Shown here: positions 34,860 to 46,412 of the stretch, one piece after another
How positions within the stretch are numbered: the stretch's first letter is position 1
Layout of the letters: every line of letters starts with the position of its first letter
Assembly (NCBI RefSeq): GCF_037975245.1
Contig: NC_092578.1
Span: forward strand, 11,824,321 to 11,888,320
From: Apostichopus japonicus
Lineage: Eukaryota > Echinodermata > Holothuroidea > Aspidochirotida > Stichopodidae
Direction: 5' to 3'
Length of the DNA stretch: 64,000 nucleotides
Made by a program: the position numbers and the translations under genes
Notes under the pieces: model-generated
Database searches by the model: none
What the model was told of the DNA's origin: nothing
What the model saw: the letters and a program-made list of their open reading frames with translations, nothing else

Positions 34860-35866
34860 GGCATCGCATGAGCAGCAATCGCATGGGATGAACGGTTAAG
34901 GAGCAATCGCACAAGAGGCAATCTTATGACTAACTATCACACGAACATGACAAGCCACATGGAGCAAGAAGAGAAACAGCAATCGCACGAGAAGCAACCG
35001 CATGACAAGCAATCGCATAAAAAATAATCACAGAAGAAGCCATCGCCAAGCAATCGCACGAGAAGCAACAGCAATCGCACGAGAAACAACCGCATGACAG
35101 CCTTGCATCAAATAAAATAATCCCAGAAGAAGCTATCGCATGACAAGCAATCCCACGAGAAGCAACGGCTCGCACGAGAAGCAACAGCATGACTAGCAAT
35201 CGCATTAAAAATATAATCGCAGTTCTAGAAGCCATCGCATGACAAGCAATCGCACGAGAAGCAAACGCATGCGCAGAAATTGCACGAGCAGCAAACGCAT
35301 AAGGAGCAATCGCATGACAAGCAATACCAAGAGAAGCAAACGCATGAGCAGCAATTACACGAGCAGCACACGCACTAGGAGCAATCGCATGACAAGCAAT
35401 CGCACGAGAAGCAACGGCAATCGCACGAGAAGCAACAGCATGACTAGCAATCGCATTAAAAATATAATTGAAGTTCTAGAAGCCATCGCATGACAAGCAA
35501 TCGCACGAGAAGCAAACGCATGCGCAGAAATTGCACTAGCAGCAAACGCATAAGGAGCAATCGCATGACAAGCAATCGCACGAGAAGCAACAGCAATCGC
35601 ACGAGAAGCAACAGCAATCGCACGAGAAGCAACAGCAATCGCACGAGAAGCAACAGCAATCGCACGAGAAGCAACAGCATGACCAGTAATCGCATCAAAA
35701 ACTAATCGCATTAAAAAGCAGTCGCATCAAAAACCATCGCATCAAAAACCCATGGCAGAAGAAGTCATCGCAGTACAAGCAATCGCAGTAGGAAAACCCA
35801 TCGGACGATGAGCAACCACACAAGAAGCAATCGCATGACGAGCCATCGCACGAGAAGCGAATAACC
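34860..35866. repeat. Minisatellite of 15-21 bp units, GCAATCGCACGAGAA type
   Basis: Roughly 1 kb of related units: GCAATCGCATGACAA, GCAATCGCACGAGAA and GCAACAGCAATCGCACGAGA. The stretch 35,585-35,670 is regular at 21 bp. A larger block starting AGTTCTAGAAGCC recurs at 35,221 and 35,472, an offset of 251 bp. Both strands have long open frames (S-N-R-T-R-S plus, V-A-S-R-A-I-A minus), explained by unit length and not by coding. Confidence 0.9.
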
Positions 35867-36065
35867 GTACCACCACTAGAACATGGTCATGAGTCGTGTG
35901 ACAAGATTTCAGCAAAAGAAATTGAAGGGATGTCCGATTAATCGATAGTACTAGATTAACGTTAATTGACAAATTGGCGTAGGCTAGGCTATTTAAATAT
36001 TACGTATTTAAATAATTGAATATTTCTATACAGTACACACAGTTAAGTTACGTCACGGATTGCAC
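35867..36065. other. Short AT-rich gap
   Basis: Nothing recognised between the minisatellite and the LINE fragment. Confidence 0.4.
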
Positions 36066-36700
36066 ATAAGGATCTGTATAAAGGGTGTATTATATTGGAT
36101 TATTATATTGTATTATATTGTATCAACGTTGGCATACATACTCCTGTGTCCTTATTTTCATTCTAATGTAAGAGATAAGGTATTCACCTCATCAATTCTG
36201 CCAGTCATTGTGTATGCAGTTCCTATCTGGTATCACCTTTCACTTGAAAAGGAAAAGAAAAGAATCAGAAGTTTCTTGAAATACTGCTTAAATATATTTT
36301 ATCTCGACTATGAAAGTCTGGTTGGTAACTGAGTAAACACTGCTGCTAGAAATGACTTCATAAGACTAGCTAAGAATATAAATAGTTCTAAAGATCACCC
36401 ACTTCACTCCGAATTGGTCTCTCTGTGCAATAGAACAAACACGTAACTACCATCCATGAAATCCTACTATCTTGCCAACTTTTTTTAAGAACTCATTTAT
36501 CTACAAAGCAGCCATTTATATTCAAAATGGGTTCTTAGAATCTCTGTTATAATTCTTTTAATCATTCAACCTTCTAATCATCCATCTTATTTCTTATTTG
36601 TTCATATTTTCATGATTGTACATTTTACGTCTTTTGTGTATTATTATTATGTGTCATATTTATAAATTTTGTAATTTATACTGGAATAAAGAAATTGAAA
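36066..36700 (+). mobile_element. LINE fragment, same family as 51,205-51,803
   Basis: The plus strand reads IVSTLAYILLCPYF, VFTSSILPVIVYAVPIWYH and EKKRIRSFLKYCLNIF, then after frame breaks HPLHSELVSLCNRTN and ELIYLQSSHLYS. This is the C-terminal third of a LINE reverse transcriptase and its end domain. It ends with TGGAATAAAGAAATTGAAATTGG, a typical LINE 3' tail. Confidence 0.75.
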
Positions 36701-36956
36701 TTGGTACCAACGATTGGTTTAATTTCGCGTATGAAAATACTAGTGCATGTTCTAACTTCTATGTAAGTTCATTCCAAATATGGTTACTTTTAACAACACA
36801 AATCCTAACGATGAGGCTACTTTTGGACTAGGTTAGGCTTTCATCAGAATAGTGTTACACGTACAGCATAATGTTATGGGTATGATTAGCGGTGCCCTAC
36901 CCAAAATTTTGTTGTTTGTTTTGGCGTTCAATAGCGTGTATAGTGGGCGGAGCCCC

Positions 36957-37790
36957 AGCGATTGAATACCATGTGCCTTAACGTTACAACTAAAACTAAA
37001 CTGGTTTTTCCTCTCTCCGTCTCACAGGTAAGATGATGCTTAATTCCCTTTCATGTGAATATGAAAGTATTACTAGGTTGTTGATTAAGTATTTGTCGTT
37101 ATTAAAAGTGTTTCATTATGACGGATGGTCTAGATTTGCCATCGATACATAAGAGTTAATATTCGTTATAAACGAGACCGTCAGGTTTACATGTAGGATA
37201 TGTCTGTGTTATCATGGGCCTAAGTATATTCGTATAACAACTGTTTGTCGTTAAAGTTCGATTAGTGGTACAAAATCATAATTTAAACGAGTCATATCAG
37301 TACAAAAGTGATTTATTTCTTGATGTTGTCAATAATAGTATATCATATGTATCAGGATGCCGTAGATGTGACATTTTAGGTAATTTCTTTGTACGTAATG
37401 TTGCTCAGTGACCTAGTGTATGAATAGGCTATAGCGTGTACATTTGGTCGTTAGAACTGTCATGAGGGGTGACGTCATTGCGTAGTAACAAGAGTAGGGG
37501 ATTCCCCGAAATGATCCAGATAGAAATAAGTATTTACGGCCCGCCAGATTGATTGTATTGTTATGTATTGAATTATTAGAAAGATTGAGCAGGTTCAGAT
37601 TATTATTTTAAGAACTACAAGTAGTCTTTGGTTATGCCAGGATGAAAATCCATTCAGATGCCTTATCCAAATATGCAGTTAAGTTAAAAGGTGAGACTGC
37701 ATAGTTATTGTATTATATCAGCGATTGAATACCATGTGCCTTAACGTTACAACTAAAACTAAACTGGTTTTTCCTCTCTCCGTCTCACAG
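36957..37790 (+). repeat. 71-bp direct repeat pair (36,957-37,027 and 37,720-37,790)
   Basis: The two 71-bp copies look identical and are 763 bp apart. Each ends in a pyrimidine-rich run and CTCACAG. After copy 1 comes GTAAGATG, a donor-like sequence; after copy 2 comes TGGGATCG. No coding sequence is recognised between them. Confidence 0.88.
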
Positions 37791-39160
37791 TGGGATCGAG
37801 AGATCCTGGTCTTAACAATAATGTTAGGACTAGGCTAAGTTAATTATCCTAACTATGTCAAACGTGAGATTATAAATATCACTTTTCCTGAGGTCACAAT
37901 TTCATATGCTAAATCGTAAATGTAAGCTAGAATGTATCATCAAATGCATCTGTCATTTTAAAATGGTTAGGCCTATGCTAAACACATAATTTAGTCTGAC
38001 TCATAGGCCCGACCTAAACATGCATCCGTTACTTGCGAGAGACGATCTGAGCTATGAAATATATGCCAATACTGAAGCCATTTAAAACTTTCTCAATATG
38101 GACCTAGGCCCTATCCCATTTTGCTTTGATGGGTAAATTAAGGCCACTTGTTCAGGCAAAGAAATCCCTCTTTTCCTAAAAATCTGTATATAGGGCCTAG
38201 CTTAGACCTAATTTAGCTTCAGACATAACTGTGTACATGGGCTAGCTTATATAGCCTTCATTCTCCCTGGAAAAAGCATGAGATTTTCCAGGTATCATGT
38301 GACGTACATGAGAGTTTATTGACTGAACTACATTTTATAAACAGGAAATTACACAATAGAAATAATCCTGTATATAAAAAAATCCCACATGGACTAGGCC
38401 TATGCCTATATGAAACCATGACTTCCCTAAAGTAGGAAATATGTGGGATTTCAACAATACTTATGGGAAATTTCAATTCAAATAAGAAATATAGACATTT
38501 CCCACATCTCATCTTGACTTCCTATGGGAAATGTAAAATCCCATAAAAGTCTTCACTTTCCCATATGGCATTTTCAATTTCCCACAAAAAATTTCCACAT
38601 AGCTTTTCCCCCTGGCACACAATTAGTTGCAGTGTATTCCCATAATCTTGAGTCACTGAATAAGTTAATCCCCAGACAATAGTACTGCAGTGTTGAATAT
38701 TGTCTCTGCTAGTGAACTCTTTGTAGAAAGACAGTAGGGTGTGTACCAGTGAAGTACATGTATTAAAAAGCAAGCACTTACTGCTTAGTAGTATACAGAC
38801 TATAGGGCAAGGCTGTAAGCATACAGCGTATATAGAGGAGCTTCAGAAGAGAAGTGCAATTTCGGTTTTCTTTCTCATTATTGTCATCTTTAATGAGGAT
38901 AATCCTGCTCAGTGGAGTAACATTGAACTGTACCTGTGGTAGTGTGAGAGTGTAGTTTGCAACATTTATCATAAATTTCTTTATTGACTCGACTATAATT
39001 CTTTGGATTTTTCATACAACTTGGTTTTACAGGATTCTTGGAAGTCGTTATGTAAATTTAATGAAGTTTTTGAGGATATATAATAGAAAAAAATTGAACG
39101 AGCCAAACTTATGCAATTTTCATAGCATGCTAAGGTTTTGGTTTCGATGATAATCGTAAC
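37791..39160. other. Intergenic; no gene seen
   Basis: AT-rich. Around 38,390-38,600 the motif GGGAAAT and its complement recur many times, suggesting an old foldback element, but no clean ends were found. Confidence 0.45.
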
Positions 39161-39162
39161 CT

Positions 39163-39225
39163 ATGCACTCATATACACATACAAACACACGCACATTCAT
39201 ACACACGCCATCACGGCTGCATAGG
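39163..39225 (+). repeat. Terminal fragment of the TGACC repeat family
   Basis: A CA-rich run followed by CGCCATCACGGCTGCATAGG, matching the tail that ends the arrays at 14,010 and 55,520. Only the end remains. Confidence 0.6.
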
Positions 39226-39409
39226 TCCGTTCATTCGACAAAGAACCGAAAACTGAACAGATCTTCACGAAATACGCTAAACATGGATAACTCGTATGTA
39301 GGCGCCTTTTCATCGCAAATGAAATATAACTGGAATATTGGAACAGTAACAAAACAATGAAATGCGGATATTTTTAAACATTGACCAAAACTGAAATTGC
39401 TCACTGAAT

Positions 39410-40171
39410 GTGTTCATGAATGCGGCACCTTGTATTGCGGTTCTGGTAATCCTGGAAACGGTGCGCAAGTTGTCATTGATCCTTCGATATAGACTCGCTT
39501 CTGTGGTGCAGGCGGTTGTCCAGCTTCTATCTGGGCTATCGACAAGGCTGACATGACGTGTTCTCGCTTTAGAGCTTGAATGCGTGTCCATATCGATGGA
39601 CGCGGGCATGTGATAGATTGTGAAAAACGTTGTGCCACCCCTCCATGGAATTATTCGTCCGTGGAAGGTCGTTTTCCATTCTGTCGGAAACATTCCAAAC
39701 TTCCTGGCTGAACAATGGATCCTCTCTCATACCAGCTCGCATATGTCCGATATAGGTATTTTCGAAATAATCGGCAATCTCTCTCCCACGAGCTCCCCAA
39801 ACCAGGTAGACAGCCATGAAAACGTTTTCCACGTCAGGGAGGGGCACAAACGCCAGAGCTGGAAGCATACGAACACTAGATCGGAATGCGTCGTCGTTTA
39901 GATAAGCCTCATGTAAACCAGATGCCTGTACTCGTTGGTACACAGATTGCGATAGATGGAAGAGACAACCTTTCCGAGCAGCATTTGGATGTACAGTGCG
40001 CACTGCACCAATAGCTCCTAATTCAAAACCCCGAAAACTTTGAAAAATCGCATAAATTATGCGAATTACCCGGCCCCAGCATTGCGGCGACGCCCACTTT
40101 CGGACCCGTTTCGAGATTTCTCTATTATGGCGTACATGTGTGCAAAGTTTCGGATCAATCAGACAATGCAT
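39410..40171 (-). pseudogene. MULE-type transposase, frameshifted C-terminal part
   Basis: A 200-codon open frame (40,171-39,569) carries RGFELGAIGAVRTVHPNA, KGCLFHLSQSVYQRVQ (the C..H of the MULE core), VRMLPALAFVPLPDVE and TNNSMEGWHN. The frame then shifts and the family continues in another frame as RPSIWTRIQALKREHVMSAL and AGQPPAPQKRVYIE, down to about 39,414. It is the second half of a Mutator-like transposase, common in insect, aphid and marine invertebrate genomes. The first catalytic Asp region is not recognisable, so the copy is dead. Confidence 0.85.
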
Positions 40172-40179
40172 TGGTGTTT

Positions 40180-40800
40180 TATTGCGCTAACGCGAAGTTT
40201 CCGGCGGCGGCGGAGACTGCAGACCCAAAACCATAACATCCCCGGACACTCGTGTCGCGGGGATATAGTCAGCTTTTCCCAGGGCTTTTTGGGCTATCCC
40301 TGGTACTCTGTTTGTATTCTCTTATTCTTGTATTTTATGTCCATTGTAACATTTTATACTATCTTTTATATTTCTACTGTATATTTGTTGTTTTATATGT
40401 GAAAGTACCTAATAAAAAATTCAATCAAATCAATCAATCAATTAATCAACCTGTGTTACTGTTTACCTATAGTTAACAGACCAAATTCCTTTGCATATAT
40501 GGATTTAAGTCCATAGGTGATGGAACCGGGGAGGGTTGGGGGGGGGGGGGCGAGCCACCGCCAGATTTGGATGAATGCAAGAAAAAGGACTGTTCGAATA
40601 CCCTCCCCCCCCCCCAAAGGTAGCCTTCGGGAATAATTCCACCTCAAGACTCACACAATTTATGATCAGGTTACTTCTAAGCATTTTACGTACGGTATAA
40701 CGTTGCAGAAATGAGGGCCAATGGTACGCCGTAATTCATTTGTACAAATGGCGCGAGCACATCTTCTGTATTGTGTATGTCCTTTGCGACTGTATATGTT
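40180..40800. other. LINE-like 3' tail and G/C-run repeat piece
   Basis: The stretch at 40,250-40,440 is T-rich, contains AATAAAA and ends in ATCA repeats, like a LINE 3' end. Then 40,536-40,550 is a G homopolymer and 40,602-40,615 a C homopolymer, in inverted relation around about 60 bp. Confidence 0.4.
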
Positions 40801-40807
40801 ATCCTAA

Positions 40808-40961
40808 CACACATTATGTATCTCGGCCACACATATGTATTCCGCGAACACATATGCATTCCGACCACACATATGCATTTCGGCCACGTATATGTATTCC
40901 GCGTACACATATGCATTCCGACCACACATATGTATTCCGCACACACATATGCATATCGACC
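40808..40961 (+). repeat. 19-bp tandem array with CATATG
   Basis: Seven to eight units of the type ACACATATGCATTCCGACC, each with a CATATG palindrome. Open frames on both strands here are by-products of the repeat. Confidence 0.85.
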
Positions 40962-41072
40962 GTATGTATCCATTGTGACTGCATATGTTAACCGTCCATG
41001 TACGTCCATGTACGCGTGGTTTGGTAATTAATGTACAAACGGCGTTCCATACAAAACTGCAAACATTACATG

Positions 41073-41196
41073 GATAATCTGATTTATCAGAATAATAATC
41101 TGATTCATCAGAAAAATAAGCTGCTATATCAGAATAATAATCTGATATATCAGAATAATAATCTGATATCATATTAATAATCTGATACATCAGATT
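41073..41196. repeat. 21-bp array of dyads (CTGATATATCAG)
   Basis: Six units of the type AATAATAATCTGATATATCAG. Five of them contain a CTGAT..ATCAG dyad or a close variant, so each unit could form its own small hairpin. Confidence 0.8.
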
Positions 41197-41265
41197 AAGA
41201 AACTTTTCTTTACTGGCCCTAATGGGCTTTCGTACGGGTTTCACCAGCTAAAGGTCCGCTTGGTT

Positions 41266-41585
41266 CACGAGCTGGGGGGGGGGGGGGAGGCTGGGCCGTA
41301 TTCTGGTTTATTTCGGGTAGTCACCTGGGTGAGGTATCTGTGCCGGTGTATTTGCGCCGGGTGGAATTTCACGGAGGTAATTGCCGGGGTGGGAGTGGGA
41401 GGGGGTAATTGTCTGGGGGTACTTATACTCGGGGGTGTTTGTCCTCGGGGTGTATGTCCGGGGGGGGGTAGTTGTCCCTGGGTTAGTTGTCCTAGGAGGT
41501 ATTCGTCCTCGTGTTTTTTTCCGGGGGTGGTTGTCAGGGGGTACTTGTCCCGGGGGTATTTGTCCGGGGGGTAGTTGTCCGGCAA
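41266..41585 (+). repeat. G-rich minisatellite (GGGGGTANTTGTCC units)
   Basis: About fifteen units of 14-22 bp, each with a run of four to nine G followed by TANTTGTCC or similar. A 14-G run starts the array at 41,274. Four or more neighbouring G tracts make G-quadruplex formation plausible. The ORFs in it on both strands are low-complexity by-products. Confidence 0.82.
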
Positions 41586-41589
41586 CCCT

Positions 41590-42314
41590 CTGGATGTGTC
41601 TTAACCGTAACTTAAAGACGCGCTAGCGTACAAGAAACCGGCGGCGCTATTTGTCACTCACCGAAAAGGTTTTGTGCCAGTCACAAAAACCCGGATGTTA
41701 ATTAAAGTACACACGGGTATACTACAGTACTATACCAAGTTCTGTGAAGTTACAACGCTGCGCTGTGCGTGTGTGGGGCTCAGACACCAGTAAGGTATGC
41801 ACACTTCATCGAACGTAGTTACATGATCACCATTTCTAAGGAAATCGGCATTTTACAAAAAATTACGGAAAATGTTCCCAAGGAAAAGATTTGGAAGTGC
41901 TCCTGGGAGACCATTATCACATGGATTCGATGCCGCGAGGAGTAGAAGAGAAACAATCAGGAGGCGAAACCTTACGCAAGTTTATCTTCTTCATGCTGCA
42001 AACATATGCGGCATCTAATTGTTTGTCTGCACACTGTGATTGGCGGAAAGTTATTGAAAGTTCACGAACAATTGCCAATCTTAAATAGTAATTCTTTGCC
42101 TGTGATCAATCGAGATGGCTAATGGAGAAGTAATTGGCATAAACTTTAACGTAATGTTTATTGTTATTGCTATGTGAACTACTAGGCTGTAATCAGTGAT
42201 AGCCAGCTATTGACACAGCACATTGTGAACTAAACAATGGGTGGCCTAAGCCTTACCAATGTTAAGGCCATGGTATGAATTGTCACTAGTCAGCTAAAAG
42301 TTAGGCTTGGCATA
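41590..42314. other. Intergenic; no gene recognised
   Basis: Mixed composition. A 65-codon plus-strand frame at 41,891-42,088 has no motif. The right edge is the hAT target site. Confidence 0.45.
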
Positions 42315-42686
42315 GTCCTCGGCAGGGTTGTCACCACGCCGGGCGGCGCCGGGCGGTGCTACCCAGCTCTCAAATTTCCGCCCGGTACTCAAGGTCAATT
42401 TCAGCCTTACCGCCCGGCACAAATTAGCCTACAGTACCGCCAATAAGTAACTTGGTAAAGATTAGCGCGATTCAGTGCAAAACGCAATTAACCCCGCTCC
42501 AAATAAAGGAACGCTACTTTCCCCGCACTCCAAATAAAGGAACGCAAATTCCCCTCGCTCGCTATTCACCACCGACACAATGGGAGTGAACCGATCGATA
42601 CAACGCTATTCATAGCGTGGAGGTAGCGTAAACCGATCGCTGATGTAACCAACACACGTTATATGCATCACAATTGTTTATTTTAA

Positions 42687-43153
42687 GGTGGCATACTCCT
42701 ATTAGAGTCTATATCAATCCGCTCGATTGTTCTCCTTCAGGAAAAGTGCCAAAAAGCAGCAGGAGAACATCTTTTGTGACCTGTTATCAATCATAATCTA
42801 GTTTTTTGTGGCTTTCATGTTGAAGATCATGAATGGAAGTACATGTGGTGAAAAAATTGGGTCAGTTGAGGCAATTTTAGACCCCTTTAGGCTTCCCAGG
42901 AGCAGCGTAGGAAATTTGTTTACCACTGAGTGAAGAGGTTTGTTTACAAGTGACGAAAACTTCCGGCTCGGATAGCAAAAAATTTTCACGGTCATGGTAC
43001 GGAAAATTGATGGTGCCATGAAAGGCCAACTTGTCAGCTATCCGGTGATGGGTAGCGTTAAGCTAGTGAAAACTTCTATCTAGACTTAGAGACCACATTA
43101 CTTTTGTGATTTAGTGTGTAAGTCAATGGGGCTTTTAATGGGCGTATGCTACC
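42687..43153. mobile_element. 467-bp TTAA-flanked MITE, copy 1
   Basis: It starts GGTGGCATACTCC and ends GGCGTATGCTACC, imperfect inverted termini, with TTAA immediately on both sides (42,683-42,686 and 43,154-43,157). It is nested in the 4.1-kb hAT-like element. TTAA duplication points to a piggyBac-like transposase in trans, although piggyBac ends usually start CCC, so this is inference. Confidence 0.87.
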
Positions 43154-43157
43154 TTAA

Positions 43158-44955
43158 GCAAAAATGCCAAATTTTTCATTTTAAGTGCTAGAAGTCCCAA
43201 TTTTGGATCAAAGTAGTTGCTATGGTGTGTAAAAATGGTTTTCAAGCAAACGTCAGAAAATTTCACGCTTGGGTGATTTTTACGCATAAATTAGTATTAC
43301 AGCCTTAAAGTACCACAAAGAGCATACATGTGCGTGTCCATACATTAGACTAGAACAGCCTTGTGAGCATTTCTATCCAGTTTTCCTCCCCAATAAACTA
43401 TTGGGTCATTAAGCCTTGACCTACCAAAGCTTCCGTAGTATGATTCCTGCCTTGAATCTGCTAAGTAGGTGCCAAATGCACGAAATTCAAAATCCTTCAG
43501 AATCAGACCAAAAAGCCTGCAGTGTGTGTGACGTGAACGACTAAGTTCAGTGAAATTTGACATCTGTGGGCACCTAAATTACATGGTAATCATACTTAAG
43601 GTTATTTTTGCTAAAGCTGGAAGTACCTGGTGTTTAACTAAGGACAAAAACTCAGTTTCAATGCATGAAATACCCCTAATGTTGTTAGCTTAGGCCTAGG
43701 CCTCAGGTTCATAATGGCGCTACGTTAGTATCCTAGACCAAGTCTACACCAGCTGTAGCACAATGTTGTATGAGGTCTGTATCCTAAGTGGAGTGGCTGC
43801 TGAGGGCCAATACCTTGCACAGAGAATGTTTTGAGTCTTATTTAGCAAATAATCCACAAAGGTATGCATATTCAGCTTCTGCCAATGTGCATCAAGGGGT
43901 TTTTGAGCCTATTCACTCCTCATTAGTTTTCTGTTGTTTTGTCAATTTCAGAGAAAGTTGATGTGCTAAGTCCTCAGCATGCACAGCGATATACTTTGAA
44001 TGGGTGCGGTATCAATGGACTCAACTGGTTAGATGAGGTAACAACAAATCCCAAACAACTCTGACAGCAGAAAGAGATATCCTGATGCTTCCATGGGAGA
44101 TCTACTGTAGTAACTATAGGAACCAGTGCTTGCCACCAATGGAGAATAAGGTAATTTGACGTTGTTGTTCTCTGCCGAGCAACAAATTTGAATGTTTTAT
44201 CATGAAATGTGCCCCCCTATCCACCTCTCTTCTCTTATAACTGTCTTTAATACATTGTAACAACCTATGCACAAACCTTTAAATGGACTGGATATGCTAT
44301 TGAGGTGAACAGTGTATCTAGATAGCATTCCAGTAAGCTTTCCTTTTGACTGCTGTAATACTGTTACAGTGAGGCTGTTGTTTACAAATCCCGATGATCC
44401 AGTTTTGGCAAAGAACACCTTCAATTCTCTTCTTTTATTCTTAGTAACTTAACAGTTGCACTGGAGTGACATGCAATATCAGTTTAACATGTTCCAAACA
44501 GTTCAGGAATACATTGGGGTATGTCCTGTGGTTCAGTTTGTGAGGAATCTGCTGAGCTAAACAAAAGTAGTTTTCATCACTTTTCAGAGCCAGAGACGAA
44601 AAAGCCCTCACCGCTAACCCTTCTATGGATGATGTTTCTGCAGGTAGGGCAAGCCAGACCAAGTGGATTGTGATCAGGGATACCAATAATACCTGCAAGA
44701 ATCATAGATGCACCCAAATTGGTCAAGCTTATCAAAATTGGTGACTGGAAGTGTTGTTGCAGACATAGACCTGGTTACTGCTTACACAGTATTGCTCATA
44801 TGTGTATTTACACACTGCACCGTGCATACTGAAATCTCTGAAAATACATCTTTATGGACCTAAAATGATAATTGCATATAATTCTGTTGTGGTTTATATT
44901 GTGACGACTATGAAAAGTATCATTTTGGAAAAAAAAAAAAAAATTCAACTCTCAC
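43158..44955. other. Interior of the hAT-like element; no gene recognised
   Basis: Unique-looking DNA between the two nested MITEs. Short frames on the minus strand (43,345-43,563; 44,200-44,424; 44,441-44,698) have no secure homology. Confidence 0.45.
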
Positions 44956-44959
44956 TTAA

Positions 44960-45426
44960 GGTGGCATACTCCTATTAGAGTCTATATCAATCCGCTCGAT
45001 TGTTCTCCTTCAGGAAAAGTGCCAAAAAGCAGCAGGAGAACATCTTTTGTGACCTGTTATCAATCATAATCTAGTTTTTTGTGGCTTTCATGTTGAAGAT
45101 CATGAATGGAAGTACATGTGGTGAAAAAATTGGGTCAATTGAGGCAATTTTAGACCCCTTTAGGCTTCCCAGGAGCAGCGTAGGAAATTTGTTTACCACT
45201 GAGTGAAGAGGTTTGTTTACAAGTGACGAAAACTTCCGGCTCGGATAGCAAAAAATTTTCACGGTCATGGTACGGAAAATTGATGGTGCCATGAAAGGCC
45301 AACTTGTCAGCTATCCGGTGATGGGTAGCGTTAAGCTAGTGAAAACTTCTATCTAGACTTAGAGACCACATTACTTTTGTGATTTAGTGTGTAAGTCAAT
45401 GGGGCTTTTAATGGGCGTATGCTACC
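44960..45426. mobile_element. 467-bp TTAA-flanked MITE, copy 2
   Basis: Almost identical to the copy 2,273 bp upstream, in the same orientation and the same length; one difference seen is CAATTGAGG for CAGTTGAGG. TTAA lies on the left (44,956-44,959) and GTAA on the right, a decayed duplicate. A 15-A run lies just before it. Confidence 0.87.
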
Positions 45427-45446
45427 GTAAACATCCAGAGTAGGCC

Positions 45447-45930
45447 TACGAGTACGAAGTTTACGAACTTTGACTGAAAGAAAGTTTTTAACGAGAATAG
45501 TTTCGTGTTGACGGGCAAAACCTTTTTATACGTGTTTATTTTATTCCCCGATATGTTCTGGTTACCAGAAGCAATAAAAAGCAAGAAGGAAACTTCGTGC
45601 CTTATCCTTTCGGCGTAACACTAACAGACCATTTTTGTAGTAACATTAGGCCTCGCGTTTTGTGTGGAGTTTAGGCACATTAGGCCAGTGTACGAGTACG
45701 AAGTTCACGACTTTGACTGAAAGAAAGTTTTAAACGAGAATAGTTTCGTTTTGAAGGGCAAAACCTTTTTGATACGTGTTTATTTTATTCCCCGATATGT
45801 TCTGGTTACCAGAAGTAATAAAAAGCAAGAAGGAAACTTCGTGCCTTATCCTTTCGGGGTAACATATCATTTTTAATAGTTACATTAGGCCTCGCGTTTT
45901 GTGTGGACTTTAGGCACATTAGGCTAGGAA
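45447..45930. repeat. Tandem duplication of about 244 bp
   Basis: TACGAGTACGAAG occurs at 45,447 and 45,691, and the following 230 bp repeat closely, including GATATGTTCTGGTTACCAGA and TAGGCCTCGCGTTTTGTGTGG. The second copy has small indels. It lies inside the hAT-like element. Confidence 0.85.
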
Positions 45931-46412
45931 ACGTTGCACTGAGTACTGTTCTAAAAACATGTCGAGACAAGACTCGGTGCTTTGGATTCTGTTCGCTGAT
46001 TCGCTATGTAGAGACGCTCCACTGCCAATCGTTTCTTAGCGATTTGCCAAGTTTAACTAAGAACAAGTGTTTCACACACATTGTAAGAATGTTGTACAGT
46101 ACTGTAGCATGCAATTAAATCACATTAACACTGGGGTGAGTGATGAGGGGCTCTAAATACAAAAAATACCCAAAAAGATCCCAGGAAAATTCAGTGATGC
46201 ACATGAAAAAACAAAGGTATCTCAGGAGAATTTTGAGGATCAAAACCCTTTCTAAATGCCACCATTTTGCATGTAGGCACCATCAGGATTTGAAAATTTT
46301 TCAAAATGGGAGGGGGACACCCCCTCCCCTTATACCCCTCCCCCCAGGACGCGGATCACTGTCACAAATTACCCGGCTCTAAAAATGGTCTGGTGACAAC
46401 CCTGGTCCTAGG

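Larger units (their letters stand above)
42323..46404. mobile_element. 4,082-bp hAT-like element with nested MITEs
   Basis: The termini CAGGGTTGTCACCA and TGGTGACAACCCTG are a perfect 14-bp inverted repeat. They are flanked by GTCCTCGG (42,315-42,322) and GTCCTAGG (46,405-46,412), an 8-bp target duplication with one mismatch, as expected for hAT. The left subterminal region is GC-rich (CCGGGCGGCG repeats). The right end holds a GGGAGGGGG-ACA-CCCCCTCCC hairpin. I found no convincing transposase; a minus-strand frame at 44,441-44,698 (LALPAETSSIE, VRAFSSLAL) is only vaguely like a hAT dimerisation motif. Probably non-autonomous. Confidence 0.85.

Noticed and set aside
28232-36000. First exon of HROB
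   Set aside because: No block with a start Met, acidic N-terminal residues and a phase-0 donor could be defended in this span, so none is reported.
40740-41244. Open frames of 74-146 codons on both strands
   Set aside because: They run through the 19-bp CATATG array and the dyad array; repetitive peptides rich in Cys, Tyr and His follow from the repeat units.
41260-41626. Gly- and Pro-rich open frames
   Set aside because: Produced by the G-rich minisatellite; no other coding sign.
42798-43019. 73-codon minus-strand frame repeated at 45,071-45,292
   Set aside because: Both lie inside the two copies of the 467-bp MITE; the repetition reflects the element and not a conserved gene.
44441-44698. 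hAT transposase dimerisation domain
   Set aside because: LALPAETSSIE and VRAFSSLAL give only a loose resemblance; no catalytic region or continuing frame supports it.
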